Part shown: positions 7,536 to 14,698 of the stretch, piece by piece
Layout: each line of letters opens with the position of its first letter
How positions within the stretch are numbered: position 1 is the stretch's first letter
From: an uncultured Coriobacteriaceae bacterium
Lineage (GTDB): Bacteria; Actinomycetota; Coriobacteriia; Coriobacteriales; Atopobiaceae
Direction of reading: 5' to 3'
NCBI GenBank assembly: GCA_902798915.1
Contig: CADBYM010000026.1
Span: 1-46,238 of the forward strand
Length of the DNA: 46,238 nt
Translations under genes and position numbers: made by a program
Notes under the pieces: generated by a model
What the model was told of the DNA's origin: nothing
Database searches by the model: none
What the model saw: the letters and a program-made list of their open reading frames with translations, nothing else

Positions 7536-7859
7536 TTACTTCGCGGGGTGGCAACTAATCCAGGAATGCGCGTGTATGTCTTTGATTCGATGGCCCCTTA
7601 AGTAGTACTCATTGTGTCCGTCGCGACTGGTGACGCACTTCACGCCCGCGCGTGCCCAGGCCTCTTCAACCTTGGCCGAGACGGTGTCCCAATCTTTGCA
7701 CTCGTCTCCTGGGTATTCGTCTAGGTAGCCAGCCTCCATGAGCTTCTTGATGTCGTATGCGACTTGATGGTACTTGCCACCCGCAATGTTGTCGAGCGTG
7801 TCGTCATCGAGCTCGGCGATGTCCTTGTCGCAAATGCTGTCATCTGTTGCTGTGGTCAT
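7536..7859 (-). CDS. Double-glycine leader peptide (putative RiPP/bacteriocin-like precursor)
   Basis: 107-residue protein starting MTTATDDSICDKDIAELDDD, with TLDNIAGG at residues 21-28. This acidic segment ending in GG is the hallmark of leader peptides cleaved by C39-type peptidase transporters. The 79 residues after GG form a Lys/Asp/Tyr-rich core with three cysteines (CKDWDTV, GVKCVTS, SWISCHP). Start chosen at ATG 7859, preceded by AAAGGAG; the longer frame upstream lacks leader character. No transporter, peptidase or modifying enzyme is adjacent. A radical-SAM gene lies 4.6 kb away, but a link is speculative. It could also be a secreted effector or an orphan. Confidence 0.6.
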   Translation of the reverse strand: MTTATDDSICDKDIAELDDDTLDNIAGGKYHQVAYDIKKLMEAGYLDEYPGDECKDWDTVSAKVEEAWARAGVKCVTSRDGHNEYYLRGHRIKDIHAHSWISCHPAK

Positions 7860-7950
7860 GATCTTCTCCTTTGAGCGTAGGTCGTGGGCTTTACACTTGC
7901 AACTTCTGCTCATTCTACGTCGACGGGCGGTGCGTGTCTCAGATTCATTT

Positions 7951-8000
7951 CGGCTTTATCGGACTTTATCGGACTTTATCGGACTTTATCGGACTTTGAG
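7951..8000 (+). repeat. 10-bp tandem repeat (GGACTTTATC units)
   Basis: Five consecutive decamers; the first and last are variants. They contain four TATCGGAC octamers at exact 10-bp spacing (7957, 7967, 7977, 7987). The octamer is the one repeated upstream of the intact AlbA_2 gene. It lies directly before a winged-helix fragment on the same strand, so it could be that gene's operator array brought next to its 3' end by deletion. Confidence 0.75.
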
Positions 8001-8186
8001 GCTTCGATTGTTAGCTTGATGGCGGAGAAACCCACAATCACATTATCGGAAGTCGCGGAGAGGCTTGGGGTCGCACGAAGCACGGTGGCGCTTCGAGTCT
8101 CCGACCTGCAGGAGCGAGACATTGTCCACAGGGCCGGTAGTCGCAAGACCGGACATTGGACGATAGCTGACATCAAGGAGCAATAA
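8001..8186 (+). pseudogene. Winged-helix remnant of an AlbA_2/ATP-binding-type regulator
   Basis: Residues from ATG 8019 read MAEKPTITLSEVAERLGVAR then STVALRVSDLQERDIVHRAG and SRKTGHWTIADIKEQ. This is the typical C-terminal winged helix (ending GSRKTGHW) of the same protein family as the gene at 5288-6676, though not a recent copy of it. The N-terminal domains are absent; the open frame upstream is only the 10-bp repeat read through. A separately expressed 55-residue winged helix cannot be excluded. Confidence 0.6.
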
Positions 8187-8218
8187 ATGAAGCACTGCTA
8201 CTTCGTCACCCTACGGGG

Positions 8219-8330
8219 GCGCTCATCCGAGATCTGATCATCAGGGAAGTCGTCAGCACAAACGAACTTGAGGGAGTGCATAGTACGAGACAGCAGATCG
8301 CTTGGGAATATGTGATTGAGAGAGATCGTT
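8219..8330 (+). pseudogene. Fic-family N-terminal remnant
   Basis: In one frame this segment reads ALIRDLIIREVVSTNELEGV followed by HSTRQQIA. This matches the N-terminal helix of Fic/DOC proteins, where a (T/S)N-(I/L)EGV-STR motif precedes the Fic core. No start codon or downstream HPFxxGN motif is found, so only about 35 codons of a once larger gene remain. The frame closes within a few codons after 8330. Confidence 0.5.
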
Positions 8331-8606
8331 GTTGTATCTGTTTTCGCAGGTCCATCTTTTACCTCGGTGCCCAGCGTACGGCTTGCCGAACTAGCTGACT
8401 GCTTGGAGTGCTCCGTCGGTACAGCGAGAGAATACTCCAGGCTACTTAAAGAGAAGAACCTCATCGAGTATCGACCTATCAGAGCAGGCCATCATGTTAG
8501 TGACTTTAGTTCCTCGTTGTGGTACGTTTTGGTTAAGTATTATGTGAGACATATTGATGTACTCGAATGGTCGAGTGTAAGGAAATGGGACTCTGGGCAA
8601 GAGTGA
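8316..8606 (+). pseudogene. Helix-turn-helix-containing remnant
   Basis: Open frame of 96 codons with only a weak TTG start overlapping the Fic remnant in another frame. The central part, VRLAELADCLECSVGTAREY followed by SRLLKEKNLIEYRP, has the spacing of a winged-helix or MarR/GntR-like DNA-binding helix pair. The C-terminal half (DFSSSLWYVLVKYYVRHIDV) is not recognised. Position and weak start suggest another decayed fragment, but a small real regulator is possible. Confidence 0.35.
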
Positions 8607-8619
8607 AGAACTGCAACGC

Positions 8620-8856
8620 ATGGAGCGCGACCTGAGCGGACAGCCGGAACTGCGGGAAAAACTGGAGGCGAATATCAAACGCATCGTCGATGCCGGGGAA
8701 GCGGCATGCGGCGAGGAGGCCGTGGCGAAGGCCGCCGCCTCCCTTGGCTATAAGATCACCCCGGAAGAACTCAAACGCACGGCAACCGACTTTGAGGAAC
8801 TGAGCGAGAGCGATTTGAAACAGGTAAGCGGCGGAAACAAAGACGAATACTATTGA
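8620..8856 (+). CDS. Nif11-type leader peptide with short core (5'-damaged?)
   Basis: 78 residues from ATG 8620: SGQPELREKLEANIKRIVDA, then a helical region with GYKITPEELKR, and ELSESDLKQVSGG near the end. This is the Nif11-like leader pattern (amphipathic helices, ITPEEL, acidic stretch, GG cleavage site) found in RiPP precursors. Only six residues, NKDEYY, follow GG. In-frame codons upstream of the ATG encode GKSEELQR, matching the usual SEEELQR start of such leaders, but no ATG/GTG/TTG precedes them before a stop at 8578. The natural start therefore appears lost. Its 3' end overlaps by seven bases the oppositely oriented peptide at 8850-9023. Confidence 0.6.
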   Translation: MERDLSGQPELREKLEANIKRIVDAGEAACGEEAVAKAAASLGYKITPEELKRTATDFEELSESDLKQVSGGNKDEYY

Positions 8857-9023
8857 GTCCAGCCGCATTTCTGGCAGATAAGCTGGCCGTTACCATGCAT
8901 TTGGAGAATGTCGTTGCACTTGGGGCAACGAGATTCCCAGCCGAAGATGCCGCCAGATACCTGCTCCAGCTGCTCGTCGGAGAGCTCGTAGCCCTCCGTA
9001 TGTTTGACACCACTTTGGTAAGA
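8850..9023 (-). pseudogene. Double-glycine leader peptide with zinc-ribbon-like core, no start codon
   Basis: Reading leftward from a stop at 9024-9026, the frame encodes HTEGYELSDEQLEQVSGG and then IFGWESRCPKCNDILQMHG and NGQLICQKCGWTQ. The first part is a double-glycine leader; the second is a two-CxxC zinc-ribbon-like core (CPKC and CQKC). There is no ATG, GTG or TTG between the upstream stop and the leader, and a short in-frame ATG-initiated stretch precedes that stop. A nonsense mutation or lost start is likely. Confidence 0.55.
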
Positions 9024-9092
9024 TTATCGCCGATGCGCGCCCATGCCCCTCGTTTGGTCCGTCATGGGCACAACTGGAAATGGAGTAAGAGC

Positions 9093-9650
9093 ATGCTGTT
9101 TAAAGAACTCGACAAGGTGCGTCGTCACATCATCATGATGACGATTCTGTTCATGTTCGCCGGGATTCTTCTGCTTGAGCTTCCCGAAAAATACCTTGCA
9201 TTCTTAGGTACCTTCTGCGGGTTCTTGCTCATGGTGTGGGCGATGGTAACGGCTCTCGAGTTTGTGGAGGGACCCAAAGTCCTCATCTCTTATATCTTGC
9301 TATTCCTTGCGCTTGGAGCCGGACTGGTGGGTCTGGCGATGATTTCATTCGATGGGTTCTTCCTCTGGATGCTGAGAAACCTTGTGGGAGCGGTGCCCAT
9401 AGTGGTGGGGTTGTTTGGCTGCTACTACGCGCTGGTGTTCGCCCGCAGATCAGGAAGGCGCGGGTGGAGAGTTCCTCTGGTGCTCTTTGGGCTACTCATC
9501 ATATTCGGCATTCTGGTTGTATGGGATCCATTTCCCTTCGATCTCGGCACCGAGCAGTTCGTCATTGGCAGCGTGCTCTCGTACTCGTCAATCGTGTACG
9601 CAATCCTGCTTGCCTGGATCTGGCCAACACGCGCACAGGGGAGGGAGTAG
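9093..9650 (+). CDS. Small multi-pass membrane protein (DUF308/HdeD-like?)
   Basis: 185 residues starting MLFKELDKVRRHIIMMTIL with about six hydrophobic helices alternating with short loops, one basic (ARRSGRRGWR). The repeated LLFLALGAGLVGL / LVLFGLLIIFGILVVWDPFP pattern resembles HdeD/DUF308 proteins, but the match is weak. ATG 9093 was preferred because the longer open frame upstream overlaps the antisense zinc-ribbon peptide and has no membrane character. Its stop is four bases before the ABC1 kinase start, so the two are very likely cotranscribed and may act together at the membrane. Function unknown. Confidence 0.7.
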   Translation: MLFKELDKVRRHIIMMTILFMFAGILLLELPEKYLAFLGTFCGFLLMVWAMVTALEFVEGPKVLISYILLFLALGAGLVGLAMISFDGFFLWMLRNLVGAVPIVVGLFGCYYALVFARRSGRRGWRVPLVLFGLLIIFGILVVWDPFPFDLGTEQFVIGSVLSYSSIVYAILLAWIWPTRAQGRE

Positions 9651-9654
9651 ATCC

Positions 9655-11265
9655 ATGAGCGAAGACAAGGCCACCACGTCGCGAGAGCGCAAGCGTTCGG
9701 CGGAGATTATTGCGGTGCTCGCTGCGCACAACTTCTATGCCACGGGGTTCACCCCTCCGGAGATGCGCACGACCCTTGAGGACCTCGGACCTACCTACGT
9801 CAAGATCGGGCAGATTCTCTCGAGTCGCACCGATATCCTGCCCGAGGAATACTGTGTTGAGCTTTCCAAACTACGCACCGAGGTGGTGCCGCTGCCAGCA
9901 GAGACCGCGCGCGAGGTCATAGAGGCAGAGACGGGGCGCCCGATAGATGACATCTATCAGGAGTTCCGTGACGAACCTTTGGGTTCTGCGTCCATCGGGC
10001 AGGCGCACTACGGCATCCTCAAGGACGGCACGCGTGTGGTCACCAAGGTTCAGCGACCGCTCATCGCAGACATGATGCGCAAAGATTTTGTCGTGCTGCG
10101 CAAGCTCGTGGACGCCGTCAGCGTGGTGAGTGGCAGTGAGGACGGCAGTGAGGGAGCGGTTGATTTTGGCGAGGTTCTCAATGAGCTGGAGCGTGTGACG
10201 GCCGAAGAGCTCGACTTTCGCGTCGAGGCCGCTCATACACGCGAGTTCCGCGAACTCTGCATCGAGGATCCCAGCGTCATATCGTGTCCCGAAATCATAG
10301 ACGACCTCACCACCGAGCGCATCCTTACCATGACGTACGTGGATGGGTACTCGCTCTCTCATTTGGACAGAATCGACGCCGACGGCTACGATCGCGACGC
10401 TATTGGAGAGGCGATTATTACCAACTACCTTCACCAGATACTCGATGTGGGCATCTTCCACGGCGACCCACATCAAGGCAACATTATGGTGTCGTCAGGC
10501 GTTCCCTACTGGATCGACTTTGGTATGGTGGGCCATGTGGACGAACGCACCGTCAACGTCCTACAAACAATGATCTTGTCGCTCGTGGGTCACGATGCCG
10601 AGGCCCTTGCGGATGCGACGCTTGTCTTGGGACAGACTCATGGCAAGGTGGACAAGTTTCGTCTTGTCGAGGACGTTGACGGGCTCATAGATCGATATGC
10701 CACTGCGGGTAGTCTTGCTGAACTCGACGTGGGTGCGCTCATGGGTGAGCTCACAGAACTCATGGACGACCACAAGATTTCTATGCCCGCAGACTACACC
10801 ATGCTCGTACGAGGCCTGGTAACAATCGAAGGCGTGATAGAGGAACTCTGTCCCAACCTAGACGTCTTTGGCTTCTTGACCAAGCGGATGATGGAGCGCG
10901 CCCAAGCGGACTTCGACCTTAAAGCAGAGCTCATAAACGAGGCGCAGGAGCTTGCCAGTACGGGTATACGCGTGGCAAAGATCCCCTCGCTAACCTACGA
11001 TGTCCTTCGCAATCTTGCTAAGGGTCGTATGAAGGTGAACCTCGAGCTCACTGGCTACGAAAAAATCACAGAGCGCATTGCGCATACCGTACAGAGCATG
11101 CTGATTGCTGCATTCGCCTGTGTGATGTTCTTGGGCGGCTGTTTGCTGTGCGGTACAGACATGGCTCCTCGCATCCACGGGATGCCTGCCGCGGCGCTCC
11201 TGTGCTTCGTGGTAGCAGTGTCGCTTGGCATATTCTCTGTACGACGCATGCGCAGGATGCCCTAG
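9655..11265 (+). CDS. ABC1/UbiB-family atypical kinase
   Basis: 536-residue ABC1 (ADCK/UbiB) family protein. Family hallmarks in order: the KxGQ segment GPTYVKIGQILSSR; an Ala/Ser-rich loop PLGSASIGQAHYG; lysine in TRVVTKVQRP; catalytic loop FHGDPHQGNIM; metal-binding WIDFGMVGH. Two hydrophobic helices (from about residue 480) form a C-terminal membrane anchor. UbiB members support quinone or lipid metabolism in other bacteria; in this probably fermentative organism the substrate is unknown, so no symbol is given. Start ATG 9655 follows GGGAGGGAG. It lies four bases after the membrane-protein gene. Confidence 0.9.
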   Translation: MSEDKATTSRERKRSAEIIAVLAAHNFYATGFTPPEMRTTLEDLGPTYVKIGQILSSRTDILPEEYCVELSKLRTEVVPLPAETAREVIEAETGRPIDDIYQEFRDEPLGSASIGQAHYGILKDGTRVVTKVQRPLIADMMRKDFVVLRKLVDAVSVVSGSEDGSEGAVDFGEVLNELERVTAEELDFRVEAAHTREFRELCIEDPSVISCPEIIDDLTTERILTMTYVDGYSLSHLDRIDADGYDRDAIGEAIITNYLHQILDVGIFHGDPHQGNIMVSSGVPYWIDFGMVGHVDERTVNVLQTMILSLVGHDAEALADATLVLGQTHGKVDKFRLVEDVDGLIDRYATAGSLAELDVGALMGELTELMDDHKISMPADYTMLVRGLVTIEGVIEELCPNLDVFGFLTKRMMERAQADFDLKAELINEAQELASTGIRVAKIPSLTYDVLRNLAKGRMKVNLELTGYEKITERIAHTVQSMLIAAFACVMFLGGCLLCGTDMAPRIHGMPAAALLCFVVAVSLGIFSVRRMRRMP

Positions 11266-11307
11266 CACGAGACAGGACTTGTCCGTGATGTGAGCGCCTT
11301 TGACGCC

Positions 11308-12288
11308 TCAGGCTTTGCCCTCGAAGGGCCACCAGGCGGTGTCCTGCCATGCCCACTCGCCTGAGCTCCTCGTCTGCTGGCTCTGCAGGTTCATGCACCA
11401 CTGGTATTCTCGCGGCTCGACCTCCCGCCAGCTGTCACCAAACGGGTGCACGGAGAACCTGCCGCCGATGATGCGGAGGTTCTCCCTCGTGATGCCTGCC
11501 TCCGCACACTTCTTCGCGAAGGCCTCGACCGCGCCGGGCATTGCGGTGAGGCCGCCGTGGCCAGCCGGCCCGTTTGGGTCAAAGAACGCGAACTCCTCCT
11601 CAGACAGGGCGGGGAGGGGTTCGCCAAGCCAATCGTTGATGGTCCATCCCCGCCAGCCATCCCTCGCCGAATCATCGCGCTCTTCTTGTGAGCCCGTGTA
11701 GAGGCAGAAGACAATGGAGAAATCGCTGCCTTCCGTTGCGCGACCCGCCTTGCAGATTTCGCTCTCTATGACATCTTCGGCTGCGTAGAGCTCATCCTGC
11801 TCGGCATCGTCCAGTGCGTCAAAGGAGTAGCCCCATGGCCAGCGCTCGCAGAAGCGCTCCTTGGCGTCTCCGCACAGGATGACAAAGTCCGCATTCCATA
11901 AGCCGGTGACCTTGCCACCATTCCTCTCAATCACGTTTGCTAAATCCTCGCGACTTGCGTACTTCGTGGGCTCGCCGACGATGAAGAAGCTCATCTGGTC
12001 GAGGATGAAGCCCTCCGGGTAAGGAGTCACCTCCACGCATCGTATCAGGGCGGAGATGATGTCTTCCAAGCGCCCGTCCTCGGGAAGGAACGGATGCCAG
12101 AGGTCAAGGCCCTTGATGGGCCATCCCCACTTGAAGAGCACCTGGTAAGGCTCCTGACCTTCGTATTCCGGTGAGCCTTGGGTCGAGATGTAGTAGGAGG
12201 CCACTTGGTCACTGGTGCTTTTGAGCTGGAACTCGACCACGTAGTTGGCGCTACTGGAGTTGGTAACGAAGTCGGTGCGGATCTTCAT
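11308..12288 (-). CDS. Hypothetical protein with BRCT-like central segment
   Basis: 326 residues starting MKIRTDFVTNSSSANYVVEF, a start typical of a conserved bacterial protein family of unknown function (MKI-TDFVTNSSS). A central stretch, FFIVGEPTKYASREDLANVI followed by ERNGGKVTGLWNADFVILCG, has the strand-helix-GGKV-strand pattern of a BRCT domain. The rest is rich in Trp and acidic residues. ATG 12288 was chosen over the 24-bp longer alternative because it matches the family's N-terminus and has GGGAGAC upstream. It is divergent from the radical-SAM gene and convergent with the ABC1 kinase. No function can be assigned. Confidence 0.75.
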   Translation of the reverse strand: MKIRTDFVTNSSSANYVVEFQLKSTSDQVASYYISTQGSPEYEGQEPYQVLFKWGWPIKGLDLWHPFLPEDGRLEDIISALIRCVEVTPYPEGFILDQMSFFIVGEPTKYASREDLANVIERNGGKVTGLWNADFVILCGDAKERFCERWPWGYSFDALDDAEQDELYAAEDVIESEICKAGRATEGSDFSIVFCLYTGSQEERDDSARDGWRGWTINDWLGEPLPALSEEEFAFFDPNGPAGHGGLTAMPGAVEAFAKKCAEAGITRENLRIIGGRFSVHPFGDSWREVEPREYQWCMNLQSQQTRSSGEWAWQDTAWWPFEGKA

Positions 12289-12457
12289 GGGTGTCTCCCG
12301 TGGCCGTTGCATGCGCTGCCTTCACTATAATGCAAAGCCAGCCTATGATTGATGCGGGTAAGCCTTCAGGTGGCTCATCGTCAGCGTTATCTCCCAAGAC
12401 GCACCTCTCAGCTGACGGAAGTGCCGCGAGTTGCAAGAGGTGGGGCGGGGGACGAGC

Positions 12458-13537
12458 ATGAGGTACGTGATCGAGGACAGGCGCTACCGCTTCCGTTCCG
12501 CCTTCGACATGGAGACGGGCGCCTACGTGCGCACGGGCATCCTGGACGAAGAGGGCCACGACACGGGCGTCGACCCGTTCATGGCATCATTTCCGCACCT
12601 GATTGACGTAGGGGTCATGGGCAGCTGCGTCCATGGCAAGACGGGGCTCTGCGTCAGGGCGGGCATCGGCTGCTACCAGAGCGGCCTAACGGTGGAGCAG
12701 CCCGACGTGTCTGTGGGAGACTTCCGCTGGATTTGCGAGCAGTGCTCCCGGCGCTGCAACCAGCTGGCGCTCGGGGGACGCGGCGACCCTGACCAGCATG
12801 CGCACTTCGAAGAGCTGCTGCGCATCAGCCGAGACAACCTGCTGGTGCCCAACTTCACTACCTCGGGCTACGGGCTCACACCCGAGCTCGCCGATATTTG
12901 CAGCCGGTACTGCGGAGCCGTGGCCGTAAGCTGGTACCGGAGCCCCTACACGCTCGCCGCCATCCAGATGCTGCTCGACGCGGGCGTACGCACCAACATC
13001 CACTACGTGCTGGGCAAGAGCTCCATCGACGAGGCGCTGGAGCGCTTGGAGCACGATGACTTCCCCGAGGGGATCAACGCGGTCGTCTTCCTGCTGCACA
13101 AGCCGGCGGGGCTGGGGAGGGCAGGCAACGTCCTGGCCATTGACGACCCACGCGTTGCGGCGTTCTTCGCGCAGGTCGACCGGCCGCACCGCTTCAAGGT
13201 GGGCATGGACTCCTGCTGCGTGCCCGGTGCCGTCAACCACTGCGCCAACATCACGTCCGAGTCGCTCGACACCTGCGAAGGCGGGCGCTTCAGCTGCTAC
13301 ATAGGCCCCGACCTCGTGATGGTGCCCTGCTCGTTCGACCAAGACCACCGCTATGAGGTCCAGCTTGGCGAGGGTATGGACATCGTCGGCGCATGGGAGA
13401 GCGAGCCCTTCGAGGCGTTCCGATCGCATATGCGCGGCGCGTGCCCCTCATGCAATAAGAGGGAATTCTGTATGGGCGGGTGCCCCCTCATGTCCGAGAT
13501 TGTGCTTTGCGACCGTAGGGAGCGTCTGCAGGGTTAG
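12458..13537 (+). CDS. Radical SAM/SPASM-like enzyme with expanded cysteine motif
   Basis: 359 residues. A TIM-barrel core is suggested by LALGGRGDPDQHAHFEELL (residues ~103-121, in the place of the GGEP strand), NFTTSGYGLTPE, VAVSWYRSPYT and GVRTNIHYVLGKSSIDEALE. The usual CX3CX2C cluster motif is absent; at the expected place there is C57-X7-C65-X6-C72 (GSCVHGKTGLCVRAGIGCYQ). The C-terminus has a SPASM-like set: DTCEGGRFSCYI, VMVPCSFD and CPSCNKREFCMGGCPL. It resembles an uncharacterised clostridial/coriobacterial radical-SAM family. ATG 12458 follows a purine-rich GTGGGGCGGGGGAC. A TATAAT at 12326 lies upstream but lacks a clear -35. No precursor peptide is adjacent; the substrate is unknown. 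Confidence 0.8.
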   Translation: MRYVIEDRRYRFRSAFDMETGAYVRTGILDEEGHDTGVDPFMASFPHLIDVGVMGSCVHGKTGLCVRAGIGCYQSGLTVEQPDVSVGDFRWICEQCSRRCNQLALGGRGDPDQHAHFEELLRISRDNLLVPNFTTSGYGLTPELADICSRYCGAVAVSWYRSPYTLAAIQMLLDAGVRTNIHYVLGKSSIDEALERLEHDDFPEGINAVVFLLHKPAGLGRAGNVLAIDDPRVAAFFAQVDRPHRFKVGMDSCCVPGAVNHCANITSESLDTCEGGRFSCYIGPDLVMVPCSFDQDHRYEVQLGEGMDIVGAWESEPFEAFRSHMRGACPSCNKREFCMGGCPLMSEIVLCDRRERLQG

Positions 13538-13610
13538 CATACGGGTAGTTCCATCTGCTTGACGCTTCCCACCGCGACGTTCGGCCTCAGCTCCCACGTC
13601 TCCGCCCGGC

Positions 13611-13669
13611 TTCGCTCCTCGGCCTGTCTCCTGTTGGCACGCCGTCATACCCACCAGCCAGCGGTCGCG
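13611..13669 (+). repeat. 59-bp direct repeat, left copy, flanking the TA cassette
   Basis: From TTCGCTCCTCGGCCTGTCTC through GGTCGCG, 56 of 59 bases agree with 14484-14542. The two copies bracket the toxin-antitoxin genes on the same strand. They may be recombination scars or copies of a dispersed intergenic repeat. Confidence 0.8.
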
Positions 13670-13712
13670 GTACAATTGACTCCTGATGCTTGGTGTTTGG
13701 AAGGAGAATGCA

Positions 13713-13967
13713 ATGTGCCAGGTTGCGGTTTCGATACCTGATGAGGTCATGTACGACAGGGGGCTCAGCGTAGCTAAGGCGCAGGACCTCGCCAGGCGCA
13801 TGACCGCCCTCGGCCTCTACGTGACCGAGAACGTCTCCCTCGGGTACTGCTCGGAGATAGCCGGCATGCACAAGGAGGACTTCATGCGCTTCCTCGGCAC
13901 CTTCGGGGTAAGCATCTTCCGTTATGACGAGCTCTCCGAGCTCGAGGAGGACCTCGCCAATGCCTAG
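13713..13967 (+). CDS. UPF0175-family antitoxin
   Basis: 84 residues beginning MCQVAVSIPDEVMYDRGLSV, with a central MTALGLYVTENVSLGYCSEI and MHKEDFMRFLGTFGVSIFRY. UPF0175 proteins are small antitoxins with this strand plus two-helix core (GxSLGYxxEIAG-----F---L) and usually precede a DUF3368 PIN toxin, as here. ATG 13713 is preceded by GGAAGGAG at six bases. The downstream toxin gene overlaps by eight bases, so translation is coupled and the two form an operon. Confidence 0.8.
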   Translation: MCQVAVSIPDEVMYDRGLSVAKAQDLARRMTALGLYVTENVSLGYCSEIAGMHKEDFMRFLGTFGVSIFRYDELSELEEDLANA

Positions 13968-14451
13968 GGTGATTGTCAACTCGACGCCCCTCATCCTACT
14001 CGCCAGTATCGACATGCTCGACCTTCTCGCCAGACTGTACGGGAAGGTCACAATTCCCCAAGCAGTTTTCAATGAGGTTACTGCAAAGGCGGGCTCGGCA
14101 TCGCGTGCATTACTGTCTCGGCCAGATTGGCTCATGATTGAGCGAGCACCAGAGATGCCAGTCGACTATCGGCGTCTAATCAGCGCGAAGCTTCATATTG
14201 GCGAACTCGAGGTTATGGCTCTCGCGCTTGCCACTGGCGCTGACTCCTTGGTTCTAGATGACAACGCGGCTCGAAGGACAGCCAAGTACTTTGGGTTGCC
14301 CGTTACTGGCACTTTGGGTCTGCTGCTTAGGGCGAAGGAGCGTGGCATTGTGCCGGAGGTCAAACCCCTTGTCAACGCTTTGCTTGCAAACGGTTTTCGC
14401 GTAGATGACAGGGTTGTTGGGGCCGTTCTCGAACTCGCGCATGAGCGATGA
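13960..14451 (+). CDS. DUF3368-type PIN-domain toxin
   Basis: 163 residues: MPRVIVNSTPLILLASIDML (first acidic position of the PIN fold, here N-S-T-P as in DUF3368), IPQAVFNEV, LHIGELEVMALAL (catalytic Glu), LVLDDNAARRTAKYFGLP (Asp pair) and GTLGLLLRAKERG. PIN toxins are Mg-dependent ribonucleases. ATG 13960 overlaps the antitoxin gene by eight bases. The cassette sits between 59-bp direct repeats, which suggests it can be gained or lost as a unit. Residues look intact, so the module may be functional. Confidence 0.85.
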   Translation: MPRVIVNSTPLILLASIDMLDLLARLYGKVTIPQAVFNEVTAKAGSASRALLSRPDWLMIERAPEMPVDYRRLISAKLHIGELEVMALALATGADSLVLDDNAARRTAKYFGLPVTGTLGLLLRAKERGIVPEVKPLVNALLANGFRVDDRVVGAVLELAHER

Positions 14452-14483
14452 GGGCGCAGACAATTCCCTGATGGTCTTGCGCC

Positions 14484-14542
14484 TTCGCTCCTCGGCCTGT
14501 CTCCTGTTGGCACGTCGTCATACCCGCCAGCCAACGGTCGCG
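14484..14542 (+). repeat. 59-bp direct repeat, right copy, flanking the TA cassette
   Basis: Copy of 13611-13669 with three substitutions, 33 bp after the toxin stop. The bases between here and 14698 contain no recognisable gene. Confidence 0.8.
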
Positions 14543-14698
14543 CTTCTTTCGTGAGGTTAGTGCACGCGGTTTCTGAACGTCAGCCAATTTCGCCACTTAG
14601 TACACTCCATTCGGTCGTTTCTCATGATGCTCAGAGATATGTCGAATGCACTGGAAAACAATATCGCATGCCGTTCCCACGGGGTGAGGGGGCAATCA

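Noticed and set aside
8853..9092. N-terminal extension of the membrane protein at 9093
   Set aside because: The open frame there is antisense to the zinc-ribbon peptide and lacks hydrophobic character; ATG 9093 starts the natural protein.
13587..14135. 182-codon minus-strand ORF over the toxin-antitoxin cassette, sharing a peptide with one over the second repeat
   Set aside because: The shared peptide is only the 59-bp direct repeat read antisense; the plus strand holds the UPF0175 and PIN genes.
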